Below are positions 19,180 through 28,087 of a DNA stretch of 57,850 nucleotides, piece after piece; position 1 is the first letter of the stretch; the number at the start of each line of letters is the position of its first letter. This stretch comes from Bacillota bacterium (GTDB lineage Bacteria > Bacillota > Clostridia > Peptostreptococcales > Anaerovoracaceae). The notes beneath the pieces were generated by a model. It ran no database searches. It was not told the DNA's origin and saw nothing but the letters and a program-made list of their open reading frames with translations. The translations under genes were made by a program, and so were the position numbers. The stretch spans positions 1 to 57,850 of the forward strand of contig JAFYYP010000018.1 in NCBI GenBank assembly GCA_017557505.1. Reading direction: 5' to 3'.

Positions 19180-19734
19180 ATGAGCATAAGACTATTCAAA
19201 ACACTGACTGCTGTGATCTTGACGATATCTTTGCTTGCTTCGTGCGCGGCTTCTTTCCCTGAAAAGGAAAAGGTAGCTGCCATGACCGACGAAGAAGCTA
19301 CTGAACTGTTGCTGGATAAAACGCAGGAGGAAGTCCGTGAGCATTGGGGCGAACCGGACAGTTTTTTTTCGGGCTTTTACGGCGATATCTACAGGGCCGG
19401 CGACAAATGTATCGGGCTTTACTATGATTACGATACGAAAAAGGTCTATCAGGTGACGTGCTGGGTCAGACAGGAGATCGAAAAAGAGATCGAGGGAAAC
19501 TTCCGGACTTACTATCAGATGACCGACGGAAGCTGGATGTGCGAAGGGTATTCGTATACGTACCGGCTGGAGATCAGCGGGCGGATGCCGAACGCGGCCA
19601 AGGATTCCACGTTCACGTATTTGAGCAACATCGAGGTAATTACTTTCGAACAGGCCTATAAAGCCGCGGGGATCAGCAGCTATTCGGGAGACTATTTTTC
19701 TCCGGACGAAGCCGTGCTGGTGGATATGAATTGA
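19180..19734 (+). CDS. small lipoprotein of unknown function
   Basis: 184 residues. The signal peptide ends in the lipobox LLASC with lipidation predicted at Cys22. The mature part has the segment TQEEVREHWGEPDSFFSGFYGDI, reminiscent of BamE/SmpA-type lipoprotein repeats (short helix then GxP strand). That likeness is a weak structural hint. It should sit on the outer face of the cytoplasmic membrane. GAGGAGAAT precedes the ATG, 22 bases after the hydrolase. Confidence 0.72.
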   Translation: MSIRLFKTLTAVILTISLLASCAASFPEKEKVAAMTDEEATELLLDKTQEEVREHWGEPDSFFSGFYGDIYRAGDKCIGLYYDYDTKKVYQVTCWVRQEIEKEIEGNFRTYYQMTDGSWMCEGYSYTYRLEISGRMPNAAKDSTFTYLSNIEVITFEQAYKAAGISSYSGDYFSPDEAVLVDMN

Positions 19735-19743
19735 GGGGAAACC

Positions 19744-20295
19744 ATGAACCACTGCGGAACACAGACGATAGAGACAGAAAGACTGGTATTAAGACGGTTC
19801 ACGCTCGATGACGCGGACGCCATGTACCGCAACTGGGCGTCTGACCCCGATGTGACGGAGTACCTGACGTGGCCGCCGCATGCCAGCGTCGACGTGACGA
19901 AAGCGATCCTGGAGAATTGGGTCTCTTCCTATGCGCAGAACAACTGCTATCAGTGGGCGATCGTCCTGAAGGAGAATGGAAACAGCCCGATCGGAAGCAT
20001 CGCCGCGGTAGGGATGAACGACGACGTCGAGATCATCCATATCGGCTATTGCATCGGAAAAGAGTGGTGGCACCGGGGGATCACGTCGGAGGCGCTGAAA
20101 GCCTTGATGGATTTCTTCTTCGATAAAGTAGGCGCAAACCGCATCGAGAGCCGCCATGATCCGAGAAATCCATATTCCGGCATGGTCATGCAAAAGTGTG
20201 GCATGAAATACGAGGGCACGCTGCGCAGTTCGGACCGGAACAACCAGGGCATCTGCGACGCGAACTGGTATGCGCTGCTGAAGTCAGAGCGTTAG
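19744..20295 (+). CDS. GNAT N-acetyltransferase, RimJ/RimL type
   Basis: 183 residues. TERLVLRRFTLDDADAMYRNWASDPDVTEYLTW is the usual start of the RimJ/RimL/SpeG-like group, followed by IGYCIGKEWWHRGITSEAL as the acetyl-CoA-binding motif A and NRIESRHDPRNPYSGMVMQKCGM as motif B. The substrate could be a protein N-terminus or a small amine. GAGGGGAAACC precedes the ATG. Its TAG overlaps the TAA of the convergent MATE gene by four bases (TTAG). Confidence 0.88.
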   Translation: MNHCGTQTIETERLVLRRFTLDDADAMYRNWASDPDVTEYLTWPPHASVDVTKAILENWVSSYAQNNCYQWAIVLKENGNSPIGSIAAVGMNDDVEIIHIGYCIGKEWWHRGITSEALKALMDFFFDKVGANRIESRHDPRNPYSGMVMQKCGMKYEGTLRSSDRNNQGICDANWYALLKSER

Positions 20296-21680
20296 ATCTC
20301 AGACGGCTGTCCGTTCTCCGCGGGCAGCCTTTTGTATATGCGGAAATACATGGTGAGGCAGCAGAGGCTGGCGCCGATGATCTGCGACAGCATCTCCGCG
20401 TAGAAGACCCCCATGACTCCGAAGCCGATGCGCGGCAGGATGATCGTGAGAGGCACGATCAGGAACAGCTTGCGCAGCATAGAGAAAAATACCGCGTATT
20501 TGGGCTTGTTGAGCGCGACGAACGTGTTCTGCCCGCCGGTCTGGAAGCTCATCATGAAGTACGCCGCGTAGTAGATGTGCAGGCAGGGGATGGCCGTTTC
20601 GATGAGAGCTGCGTCGTTGGAAAAGATGCGGATGAGCTGGGCCGGATGCGTAAAGACCACGATCCAGGCCAGAACATTGTACGTGAGGGCAGCCGCGATC
20701 ATAAAGCGGATGCTCTTTTTTACGCGGTCGTAGTTCCGGGCTCCGTAGTTGAAGCTCATGACGGGCACGGACGCCTGGTTGATGCCGTTGATGGGCTGGC
20801 TGATGACCTCGCGCATGGAATTGATAATGGAGAACGCCCCGATGTACAGCGTGCTGAGCGCGCCGCCGAACGTCTTGAGCGTCAGATTGACGACTGTCTG
20901 CGCCACGCTGTTCGAGAAGCGGAACATAAAGCCCGTCGCGCCAAGTTTCAGGATGCGCGGGACTTCATTCATGTCCATGTGCAGCCTGTGGATGGGCAGC
21001 AGCGTCTTCTTGCCCGTCAGGAAGCGGATGACCCAGAGCGAACTTACGAACTGGGAGATGACCGTGGCGATCGCTGCGCCTTTCACGCCCATGTGCAGTA
21101 CAAAGATAAAGACCGGATCCAATATGATATTCAGGGCCGCGCCGATGATAACGGTGCCCATGCCGATCTTCGTAAAGCCCATGCCGTTGATGAAAGGGTT
21201 CATGCCGAGGCTGATGAGCACGAAGACCGTGCCGGCCACGTAGATGCGGAAGTATTCCATAGCGTAGGGCAGGGTCTCTTCGTCGCCTCCCATGGAGGAC
21301 AGGAGAGGCCTTGCGAACACGAACAGGATGACGGTGAGGCAGGCGCTGAAGACCAGCAGCATGGTGAATGCGGTCTCGAGGATGCGCTGCGCTCTGGCGT
21401 TGTCACCTTCGCCTCTGGCGATGGAGCACAGGGGATTGCCGCCTGTGCCGCACAGATTGGCGAAGGCGCCGATCAGCGAGATGAGCGGGAAGGCGATCCC
21501 CACGCCGGACAGCGCCGCCGTACCGGTTCCCGGAATGTGGCCGATAAACATGCGGTCCACAATGTTGTACAGCACGTGAACGATCTCGGCCATCGCGATG
21601 GGGATGCCGAGTCTTAAGACTGTTTTAGGGATGCTTCCCTGCGAAAAGTCGCCTTTTTGAGTGTTCGTCTGCTGCGCCAC
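20292..21680 (-). CDS. MATE family multidrug efflux transporter
   Basis: 462 residues, about 12 membrane helices, two related halves as in MATE antiporters: VLRLGIPIAMAEIVHVLYNIVDRMFIG at the N-terminus and the repeat ILKLGATGFMFRFSNSVAQTVVN in the second half. It exports cationic drugs or metabolites using Na+ or H+. The start is GTG at 21680, with AGAAAGG 6 bases upstream; a longer reading from 21872 would run through the divergent nrdR promoter. It is convergent with the GNAT gene. Confidence 0.9.
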   Translation of the reverse strand: MAQQTNTQKGDFSQGSIPKTVLRLGIPIAMAEIVHVLYNIVDRMFIGHIPGTGTAALSGVGIAFPLISLIGAFANLCGTGGNPLCSIARGEGDNARAQRILETAFTMLLVFSACLTVILFVFARPLLSSMGGDEETLPYAMEYFRIYVAGTVFVLISLGMNPFINGMGFTKIGMGTVIIGAALNIILDPVFIFVLHMGVKGAAIATVISQFVSSLWVIRFLTGKKTLLPIHRLHMDMNEVPRILKLGATGFMFRFSNSVAQTVVNLTLKTFGGALSTLYIGAFSIINSMREVISQPINGINQASVPVMSFNYGARNYDRVKKSIRFMIAAALTYNVLAWIVVFTHPAQLIRIFSNDAALIETAIPCLHIYYAAYFMMSFQTGGQNTFVALNKPKYAVFFSMLRKLFLIVPLTIILPRIGFGVMGVFYAEMLSQIIGASLCCLTMYFRIYKRLPAENGQPSEI

Positions 21681-21707
21681 GGGTTCTGCCTTTCTGTAGG
21701 TGTCTAT

Positions 21708-21713
21708 ATTATA
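21708..21713 (-). promoter_or_regulatory. -10 element of the MATE gene
   Basis: TATAAT on the minus strand, about 28 bases before the GTG start. No good -35 is seen at 16-18 bases. Confidence 0.4.
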
Positions 21714-21749
21714 ACACAAAAACAGTGCCGGGCGGTGCTGTCCCAAATC

Positions 21750-21778
21750 TTTACAAACCACAAGATATAGCGTATACT
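21750..21778 (+). promoter_or_regulatory. promoter of nrdR-cmk
   Basis: TTTACA at 21750-21755, 17 bases, TATACT at 21773-21778. The predicted leader to nrdR is about 47 bases. Confidence 0.6.
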
Positions 21779-21831
21779 GGAAAAGTAATCGCATTATTCT
21801 TGTGGACTTTTGTATAGTCAGGAGAACGAAT

Positions 21832-22320
21832 ATGAAGTGCCCGTTTTGTGAAGCCCCGGATACCAAGGTCATCGATTCCCGCCCGACTGAGGAGGGTCAC
21901 GCCATCCGCCGGCGCAGAGAATGCGAAAAGTGCGGCAAGCGCTTTACGACGTACGAGAAGGTGGAGGAAGTCTTCTTCATGGTGGTCAAGCGGGACGGCA
22001 GCCGCGAGTCCTTCGACCGCAACAAGGTGCTGAACGGCATCGTGAGAGCCTGTGAAAAGCGCCCGGTCACCATGGACCAGATGGAAGCCGTCGTGTCCGA
22101 GGTCGAAAGAGGCCTGAACAATATGATGGAAAAGGAGATCAGCAGCTCGTTTATCGGCGAAGTCGTCATGGAGAAGCTGAAGGATCTCGACGAAGTCGCC
22201 TACGTGCGCTTCGCTTCCGTCTACCGTCAGTTCAAGGACGTCAATACGTTCGTTGCCGAGATCGAAAAACTTCTCGGTACGGGTGCAGGCGGCAAGCTGA
22301 AGAAGTCGATGAAGGAGTAA
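21832..22320 (+). CDS. nrdR: transcriptional repressor NrdR
   Basis: 162 residues. An N-terminal zinc ribbon (CPFC at 3-6 and CEKC further on) leads to [17 protein letters not shown], then an ATP-cone ([29 protein letters not shown]) that senses ATP/dATP. NrdR represses ribonucleotide reductase genes. AGGAGAACGAAT lies before the ATG. cmk starts 2 bases after its stop, a nucleotide-metabolism pairing. No ribonucleotide reductase gene lies in the window. Confidence 0.96.
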   Translation: MKCPFCEAPDTKVIDSRPTEEGHAIRRRRECEKCGKRFTTYEKVEEVFFMVVKRDGSRESFDRNKVLNGIVRACEKRPVTMDQMEAVVSEVERGLNNMMEKEISSSFIGEVVMEKLKDLDEVAYVRFASVYRQFKDVNTFVAEIEKLLGTGAGGKLKKSMKE

Positions 22321-22322
22321 CC

Positions 22323-22985
22323 ATGCGCATCAAGACGATCGTCGCGATCGACGGCCCCGCCGGCGCAGGCAAGAGCACCATCGCGAAGCTGCTGGCAAAG
22401 CGCATCGGGGCAGACTATATCGATACCGGCGCCATGTACCGGGCAGTCGCGCTGCAGCTGATCCGTACAGGCACGGACTATAACGATCCCGGGGCGCTGC
22501 AGGCCATGCTGGACGCCATGGACGTGGACTTTTCCGAAGGACACACGCTGCTGAACGGGGAGGACGTAAGCGGGCTCATCCGCACGCCCGAGATCTCCGC
22601 AGTCGCTTCGCCTTCTTCCGGCGTTCCCGCCATCCGCTACAAGCTGACCGCGCTGCAGCAGGCCATGGGCAAGAGAAAAAGCATCGTCATGGACGGACGA
22701 GACATCGGCACCGTCGTGTTTCCCGACGCGGATTTCAAGTTCTATCTCACCGCATCGGCGGACGAACGGGCCAGAAGACGTACGGAAGAGATGCGTGCCA
22801 AGGGTGAAGAGGCAGACCTCGAAACCATCAGGGCAGATATCATCCAGCGCGATTATCAGGATTCGCACCGCGAATTCCGGCCGCTGCGCAAGGCAGACGA
22901 CGCCGTAGAGATCGATTCCACCAACATGAGCATCGACAGCGTCGTCGACACCATGATGGCGTTTATCGAGGCAAGGGACCGGTAA
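22323..22985 (+). CDS. cmk: cytidylate kinase
   Basis: 220 residues, the normal length. P-loop IDGPAGAGKST at the N-terminus, DTGAMYRAVAL substrate motif, then the characteristic MDGRDIGTVVFPDADFKFYLTAS. It phosphorylates CMP/dCMP with ATP. GAAGGAGTAACC precedes the ATG and overlaps the end of nrdR, so translation is coupled. The usual neighbours plsC, ispH or rpsA are not next to it here. Confidence 0.96.
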   Translation: MRIKTIVAIDGPAGAGKSTIAKLLAKRIGADYIDTGAMYRAVALQLIRTGTDYNDPGALQAMLDAMDVDFSEGHTLLNGEDVSGLIRTPEISAVASPSSGVPAIRYKLTALQQAMGKRKSIVMDGRDIGTVVFPDADFKFYLTASADERARRRTEEMRAKGEEADLETIRADIIQRDYQDSHREFRPLRKADDAVEIDSTNMSIDSVVDTMMAFIEARDR

Positions 22986-23003
22986 TACCGCGGGAGGCAA
23001 GCA

Positions 23004-23999
23004 ATGGCAGGCAGTGAAAATCAAAAGTTCAAACTGCTGTATCTGTACCAGGTCCTCATGGAAGAGACCGACGAGGACCACGTGCTGACGACGCCCCAGC
23101 TGATCAGCAAGCTGGCGGCAAGAGGCATCAAGGCGGAGCGCAAGAGCATCTACGCGGACCTGGCGGCGCTGCGGGACGAATTCGGCGTGGACATCATCGA
23201 CGTGGGGCGGGGCGGCCATTACGTGGGATCCCGGACGTTCGAATTTCCGGAGGTCAAACTGCTGGCGGACAGCGTGCTGTCCTCTCGCTTTATCACGGAA
23301 CGTAAGACCGTCGAACTCGTGGAAAAGCTCAAGACGCTCGCGAGCAGCCATCAGGCGAAGCAGATCTCCGGCCGTATGTTCGTTGCGGACCGGGTCAAAG
23401 CCATGAACAGCAGCGTTTATTACAGCGTCGATACGATCGCTTCGGCCATCGACGCGGGCTGCAAGGTCTCGTTCAAGTATTACGGATACAACGCGAAAAA
23501 AGAAAAGCAATACCACCACGACGGGCAGGCCGTTTCGGTCAGTCCTTATGATCTCGTGTGGGACAACGAATATTACTATCTGGTCGCGTACGACAGCGCG
23601 GATCAGAAGATCAAACATTACCGCATCGACCGCATGGAATGGATCAAGGTCCAGAAGAAAGAGAAGCGGGAAGGGGCGGAAGCATATAAGAAAGCGGACG
23701 TACGCTCGTATTCCAAGCGCATGTTTTCCATGTTTTCCGGCGAAGAGCAGAGCGTGACCCTGCGTTTTGCGGATAAACTTGCGAACGTGGTCATCGACCG
23801 CTTCGGCACCGACGTGTTCCTTGCGCCGGACGGGGAAGGATATTTCCGCACGAGCGTGACGGTGTTCGTCAGCCCGCAGTTCTACGGCTGGCTGTTCGGA
23901 CTCGGCGCGGACGCCGAGATCCTCGCGCCGCAGAAGGTACGGGACGATTATGCGGCGATGCTGGCCGGTGTGCTCGGACAATATGGACCGGTGAAATGA
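23004..23999 (+). CDS. WYL-domain transcriptional regulator with N-terminal HTH
   Basis: 331 residues. An N-terminal winged-helix (LTTPQLISKLAARGIKAERKSIYADLAAL) is DeoR/YafY-like. A WYL domain follows, with VSPYDLVWDNEYYYLVAYD and the IKHYRIDRM motif, then the WCX-type C-terminal extension. WYL domains sense nucleic-acid-like or nucleotide ligands. It is placed 18 bases after cmk and 1 base before an ABC transporter gene, which it may regulate. That role is inference from position only. Confidence 0.9.
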   Translation: MAGSENQKFKLLYLYQVLMEETDEDHVLTTPQLISKLAARGIKAERKSIYADLAALRDEFGVDIIDVGRGGHYVGSRTFEFPEVKLLADSVLSSRFITERKTVELVEKLKTLASSHQAKQISGRMFVADRVKAMNSSVYYSVDTIASAIDAGCKVSFKYYGYNAKKEKQYHHDGQAVSVSPYDLVWDNEYYYLVAYDSADQKIKHYRIDRMEWIKVQKKEKREGAEAYKKADVRSYSKRMFSMFSGEEQSVTLRFADKLANVVIDRFGTDVFLAPDGEGYFRTSVTVFVSPQFYGWLFGLGADAEILAPQKVRDDYAAMLAGVLGQYGPVK

Positions 24000-24000
24000 G

Positions 24001-25332
24001 ATGAGCTGGTTCCGGATCGCAACGTGGTTCTTCACGTCCCTGGGGATATGGGGAATCCTGAAAAAATATGACAAAGCTACCTGGCAGGCCTGGATCCCGG
24101 GCCTGCGGTATTATCGTATGGGCCAGGCGTGCGGCAGGGAGCAGGACGGCTTCAATTGCCTCGTCCTGGAGATAGTTTCGCGCATCCTGACGACTGTCGC
24201 GAATTTCATACCGCAGGAAGGGAATGTTTATAACGCGCTGGGTCTGCTCGCACTCGTCCTCGTCATCATGCTGCTCGTGTTCGAGATCCGCGTTGCCGCG
24301 GGGCTGTGCCAGTCGTTCGAACTGAAGAAGCGCTGGATCGTGCTTTGGGTATTCAGTTCGAGCATCGCGGCCATGATCCTCGGCTTCCTGAAGAGATTCC
24401 AGCCCGTACACCTGCTTGCGCGGATGGACGAAGAGCAGCTGGCCGGTACGCAGCCGGCCGTGCTGAGCGCTCCTGTCGCTGCGGAAACGATAGGCGAAGG
24501 GCTCTCTGTCCACGTGAAGGAAAGGACGGCACGGGACTTCGGCAAGACCCGCTATCTGCTGAAGGATATCCATCTGAATATTCCCAACGGTTCCCTCGTC
24601 CTGCTGCTGGGCGGCTCCGGCGCGGGCAAAACGACGCTCGTGAACGCCATTACAGGCTACGAGAAAGCCGATGCGAAGATCCTTCTGAACGGGACGGACG
24701 TCTACGAGAACTATAACGAAGTGAAGTACCGGATCGGTTTCGTACCGCAACAGGATCTGCTGCGCATGAACGATACGGTTTCGAAGACGCTGAACGACGC
24801 GGCGCTGCTGCGCCTGCCGGTGAACGTTTCCGCAAAGGAACGCCAGGAAAGGATAGACGCCGTCATGGACGTGCTTGGCCTTTCCGGCAGGCAGGACGGC
24901 CTGGTCGCCAAGAAGTCCGGCGGGCAGAAGAAGCGCATCTCGATCGGTACGGAGCTGATCAGCGACCCGGATCTGTTCATCCTGGATGAGCCGGATTCCG
25001 GCCTGGACGGCGTCATCGCGCGCGAACTGTTCGAAAAGCTGCGCAGCATCGCGGATTCGGGCAAGGTCGTGATCACGATCACGCATACGCCGGACCGCGT
25101 CGCGGACCTGTTCGACAAGGTGATCGTGCTGGCAAGAGACTCCGGCAAAGTGGGACGGCTGGCGTTCTACGGGTCACCGGACGAGGCGAGGGAATTCTTC
25201 GGAAAGCCCTCCATGGAGCAGATCGTGCTGTCCGTGAACAGTAAGAACGAAGGCGGCGAAGGCCGTGCGGACGAATTCATCGAGAAATACGCCAGGTCGA
25301 CCGCGGAAAAGGAGGTGACCGTCCATGAATGA
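24001..25332 (+). CDS. ABC transporter ATPase with N-terminal membrane domain
   Basis: 443 residues. Residues 1 to about 140 contain several hydrophobic segments (for example ALGLLALVLVIMLLVFEI and WIVLWVFSSSIAAMIL) like small DUF5684-type membrane proteins. An ABC ATPase of the ABCG/ABC-2 type follows: Walker A GGSGAGKTT at 204-212, signature SGGQKKR at 306-312, Walker B LFILDEPDSGLD at 325-336 and a switch His in ITHTPDR. It should energise the permease encoded next, with which it overlaps by 8 bases. The direction is probably export; the substrate is unknown. The membrane domain fused ahead of the ATPase is uncommon. Confidence 0.88.
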   Translation: MSWFRIATWFFTSLGIWGILKKYDKATWQAWIPGLRYYRMGQACGREQDGFNCLVLEIVSRILTTVANFIPQEGNVYNALGLLALVLVIMLLVFEIRVAAGLCQSFELKKRWIVLWVFSSSIAAMILGFLKRFQPVHLLARMDEEQLAGTQPAVLSAPVAAETIGEGLSVHVKERTARDFGKTRYLLKDIHLNIPNGSLVLLLGGSGAGKTTLVNAITGYEKADAKILLNGTDVYENYNEVKYRIGFVPQQDLLRMNDTVSKTLNDAALLRLPVNVSAKERQERIDAVMDVLGLSGRQDGLVAKKSGGQKKRISIGTELISDPDLFILDEPDSGLDGVIARELFEKLRSIADSGKVVITITHTPDRVADLFDKVIVLARDSGKVGRLAFYGSPDEAREFFGKPSMEQIVLSVNSKNEGGEGRADEFIEKYARSTAEKEVTVHE

Positions 25333-26266
25333 GGAACTTCGTTACCGGGGACGGATCGCCCAGGTCGGGATCTACCTGAAAAAACTGATCCGCATGTTCG
25401 TGTATCAGAACGACTGGAAGATGCTTCCGATGGCGGCTCTGATCGGCGGCGTCGTGACGTTTGCCGTCGGCGGCAGCCTGTTCCACACACAGGAAGGCAC
25501 GCTGAGCGGCTGCTTCGCGCTGGTCTGCGTCTGCATCTGGAACGGCTTCTTCAATTCGATCCAGTCCGTCTGCCGCGAACGTCCTGTCATCAAGAGAGAG
25601 CACCGCAGCGGCATGCACATCACGTCGTACATTGCAGCGCATATGATCTATCAGATGATCTTATGCGCTCTGGAAACAGTCATCGTGCTGTTCATCTGCG
25701 GGCAGGCCGGTATCGCCTTCCCTGCGGAAGGCGTCATCACGCGGTTCTTTATCGTCGACTTCGGCATTTCCATGTTCCTGATCACCTATGCGGCCGACAT
25801 GATGTCGCTGGCGATCTCGTCGCTGGTGCGCAACACAACGACCGCGATGACGGTCATGCCGTTCATGCTGATCTTCCAGCTGATCTTCTCCGGCGGACTT
25901 GTTCTGCTCGAGGGACCTGCAGCAAAACTGAAGAGCATCACGGCAGCGAAGTGGGGGCTGCAGAACCTCTGCGCGCTCAGCGATTACAACAATCAGCCCA
26001 TGGTGACCCTGTGGAACACGATCTGGAAGTTCCGCGCCATGGAGATCGACGGGCAGTATCCGATCAAGATGATGACGGATTACATCGCGGCCAACAACAT
26101 GCGCGACCAGCTGCTGCAGGAATCCGGGCAGTACAACATGAATCCGGAATACGTGCGCGAAGCGGCTAACATCCTGCATTGCTGGGGCATGCTTCTGCTG
26201 ATCATCGTGCTGTTCGCGGTGCTTTCCGTGATCCTGCTGGAATTCATCGACCGGGATAAGCGGTAG
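25325..26266 (+). CDS. ABC-2 type transporter permease
   Basis: 313 residues with about six helices. The N-terminal hydrophilic stretch LKKLIRMFVYQNDWKML precedes the first helix, and FFNSIQSVCRERPVIKREHRSGMH is the connecting loop that in ABCG-like permeases touches the ATPase. The PFMLIFQLIFSGGLVLL helix and a large loop follow. The ATG lies inside the end of the ATPase gene (8-base overlap), GGAGGTGACC being the ribosome site. The two subunits form one transporter. Confidence 0.87.
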   Translation: MNEELRYRGRIAQVGIYLKKLIRMFVYQNDWKMLPMAALIGGVVTFAVGGSLFHTQEGTLSGCFALVCVCIWNGFFNSIQSVCRERPVIKREHRSGMHITSYIAAHMIYQMILCALETVIVLFICGQAGIAFPAEGVITRFFIVDFGISMFLITYAADMMSLAISSLVRNTTTAMTVMPFMLIFQLIFSGGLVLLEGPAAKLKSITAAKWGLQNLCALSDYNNQPMVTLWNTIWKFRAMEIDGQYPIKMMTDYIAANNMRDQLLQESGQYNMNPEYVREAANILHCWGMLLLIIVLFAVLSVILLEFIDRDKR

Positions 26267-26276
26267 GGGTCTGCAG

Positions 26277-26939
26277 ATGGAGAAAGAGCTGAGACAACTG
26301 ATCGGTTCCGCGCGCGCCTGCATCTTCGATTTCGACGGCACGGTCGCGGATACGGAAACGTTTCATTTCGGGCTGTATCAGCGCATTCTGGGGAGGCGCT
26401 GCGGCGTGACCCTCGATTGGCCGCACTGGCTGCACTACATCGGCCGTACGGATCCGGATTTCCACCGGATGATGGAGGCTGATTACGGCATAACGATCGA
26501 TTCGGAACCCGTCATGAAAGAGTATTTCTCGCTGCTGGAAGCGGAGGAGCCTTCGGCGGTGCAGCCGTATCCGTGGGTAAAGGAAGTGCTGCAGGTCTGC
26601 CGGGAACAAAGTATTCCGGCCAGCATCCTGTCTTCGGGCAACCGCGGCGTCATCTGCGCCTGTCTGAAGGCATGGGGACTGTACGGGTATTTCGAAGAAG
26701 CGAATATTATCAGCGTATCGGCGGGGATCTTTACGAAACCGGACGTGTTCGCAGAGCCTGCGCGTTACCTGAAGGGCTTCGACGGGACGTCCGCGGACGT
26801 GCTTTTGTTCGAGGATTCCATCCATACGATAGAAAAGGCGCTGGCCTGCGGCATCGGAGCTGTTGCCGGTGTGACGCACAAATATAATCAAGGTATCGAA
26901 ACCTATTGCAGGATCTGCATCGAAGGGGAAACGAGATGA
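26277..26939 (+). CDS. HAD superfamily hydrolase (beta-phosphoglucomutase-like)
   Basis: 220 residues. Motif I DFDGTVADTE carries the two catalytic Asp residues, LSSGNRG motif II, KPDVF motif III lysine and LLFEDSIHTIEKA motif IV. It is a phosphatase or phosphomutase of a small metabolite. It shares a 4-base ATGA overlap with the aldo/keto reductase gene, so they are translationally coupled. Its start lies 10 bases after the permease stop with a weak GGGG ribosome site. Confidence 0.88.
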   Translation: MEKELRQLIGSARACIFDFDGTVADTETFHFGLYQRILGRRCGVTLDWPHWLHYIGRTDPDFHRMMEADYGITIDSEPVMKEYFSLLEAEEPSAVQPYPWVKEVLQVCREQSIPASILSSGNRGVICACLKAWGLYGYFEEANIISVSAGIFTKPDVFAEPARYLKGFDGTSADVLLFEDSIHTIEKALACGIGAVAGVTHKYNQGIETYCRICIEGETR

Positions 26940-28078
26940 ACTACAGACAGCTTGGGAAAACAGGATTTCTTGTGAGCGAGATCGGCTTCGGCGGCGAATG
27001 GCTGGAGCGTCACGACGAGGAACACTCCGTGGATCTTGTCCGCTATGCGGGAGAGCAGGGCATCAACATCATCGACTGTTGGATGTCGGATCCGAAATCG
27101 CGCGACATCATCGGCAAGGGCATGGAAGGCCGGCGCGACAAGTGGTTTGTGCAGGGTCACATCGGAGCGACCCATCAGGACGGTCAGTACGTCCGCACGC
27201 GCGACATGAAGTTTGTGCAGCCTGCGTTCGAGGACCTGCTGCGCCGCATGAAGACCGATTACATAGACCTCGGCATGATACACTACGTGGACGCGCAGGA
27301 GGACTGGGACCGCTGCGTGGGCACGGATTTCATCGAGTATGTATATAAGCTCCGGGAGGCCGGAACTATTAGAAATATCGGGCTTTCCACGCACAACCCG
27401 CGCATCGCGAGGCAGGCTGTGGAGACAGGCATTGTTGACATGATACTATTTTCTGTCAACCCAGCGCTCGACATGAAACCGGCCATCGAAGACATCGATA
27501 CGCTGTTCGCGCCGGACTACGAAGGCTTGTCCGGTTTCGATCCCGAACGCACGGCGCTGTACCGCCTGTGCGAGGAGAGGGAAGTGGGCATCACGGTCAT
27601 GAAGCCGTACTTCGGCGGCAGACTGTTCGATCCTGCCCAGACGCCTTTCGGCGTGACGCTGACACCTGCGCAGTGCATCCACTACGCACTGACGAGACCT
27701 GCCGTTGCTTCGGTGCTTTGCGGTTACGATACGAGAGAGCAGATCGATGCGGCTGTCGCGTACGAGACTGCGGCGGAGGAAGAAAAAGACTACGCTTCCG
27801 TGCTCGCTTCCGCTCCGCTGCACGCGTTTACGGGGCAGTGCACGTACTGCGGTCACTGCAAGCCCTGTCCTGCGGACATCGACATTGCGATGGTGAACAA
27901 GTTCTACGATCTGGCGTCCGTGCAGCCCCAGGTGCCGGAGAGCGTAAAACAGCACTATCTGTCGCTGGAGCGCCACGCTTCGGACTGCGTCGGCTGCCGC
28001 GGCTGCGAGAGCCGCTGCCCGTTCGGCGTACCGGTCGCGGACCGCATGGAAAAGACGGCGGAGCTGTTCGGCTGTTAG
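26936..28078 (+). CDS. aldo/keto reductase with C-terminal 4Fe-4S domain
   Basis: 380 residues. The AKR barrel starts LGKTGFLVSEIGFGG and has DYIDLGMIHYVD and RNIGLSTHNPR. The C-terminus bears cysteine motifs CTYCGHCKPCP and CVGCRGCESRCP for two clusters, a common Clostridia variant thought to couple oxidoreduction to ferredoxin-like electron flow. The substrate is unknown. The start at 26936 is preceded by GGGGAAACGAG and overlaps the HAD stop. The DUF1445 gene follows after 9 bases, pointing to a common pathway. Confidence 0.9.
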   Translation: MNYRQLGKTGFLVSEIGFGGEWLERHDEEHSVDLVRYAGEQGINIIDCWMSDPKSRDIIGKGMEGRRDKWFVQGHIGATHQDGQYVRTRDMKFVQPAFEDLLRRMKTDYIDLGMIHYVDAQEDWDRCVGTDFIEYVYKLREAGTIRNIGLSTHNPRIARQAVETGIVDMILFSVNPALDMKPAIEDIDTLFAPDYEGLSGFDPERTALYRLCEEREVGITVMKPYFGGRLFDPAQTPFGVTLTPAQCIHYALTRPAVASVLCGYDTREQIDAAVAYETAAEEEKDYASVLASAPLHAFTGQCTYCGHCKPCPADIDIAMVNKFYDLASVQPQVPESVKQHYLSLERHASDCVGCRGCESRCPFGVPVADRMEKTAELFGC

Positions 28079-28087
28079 GAGGATCTT

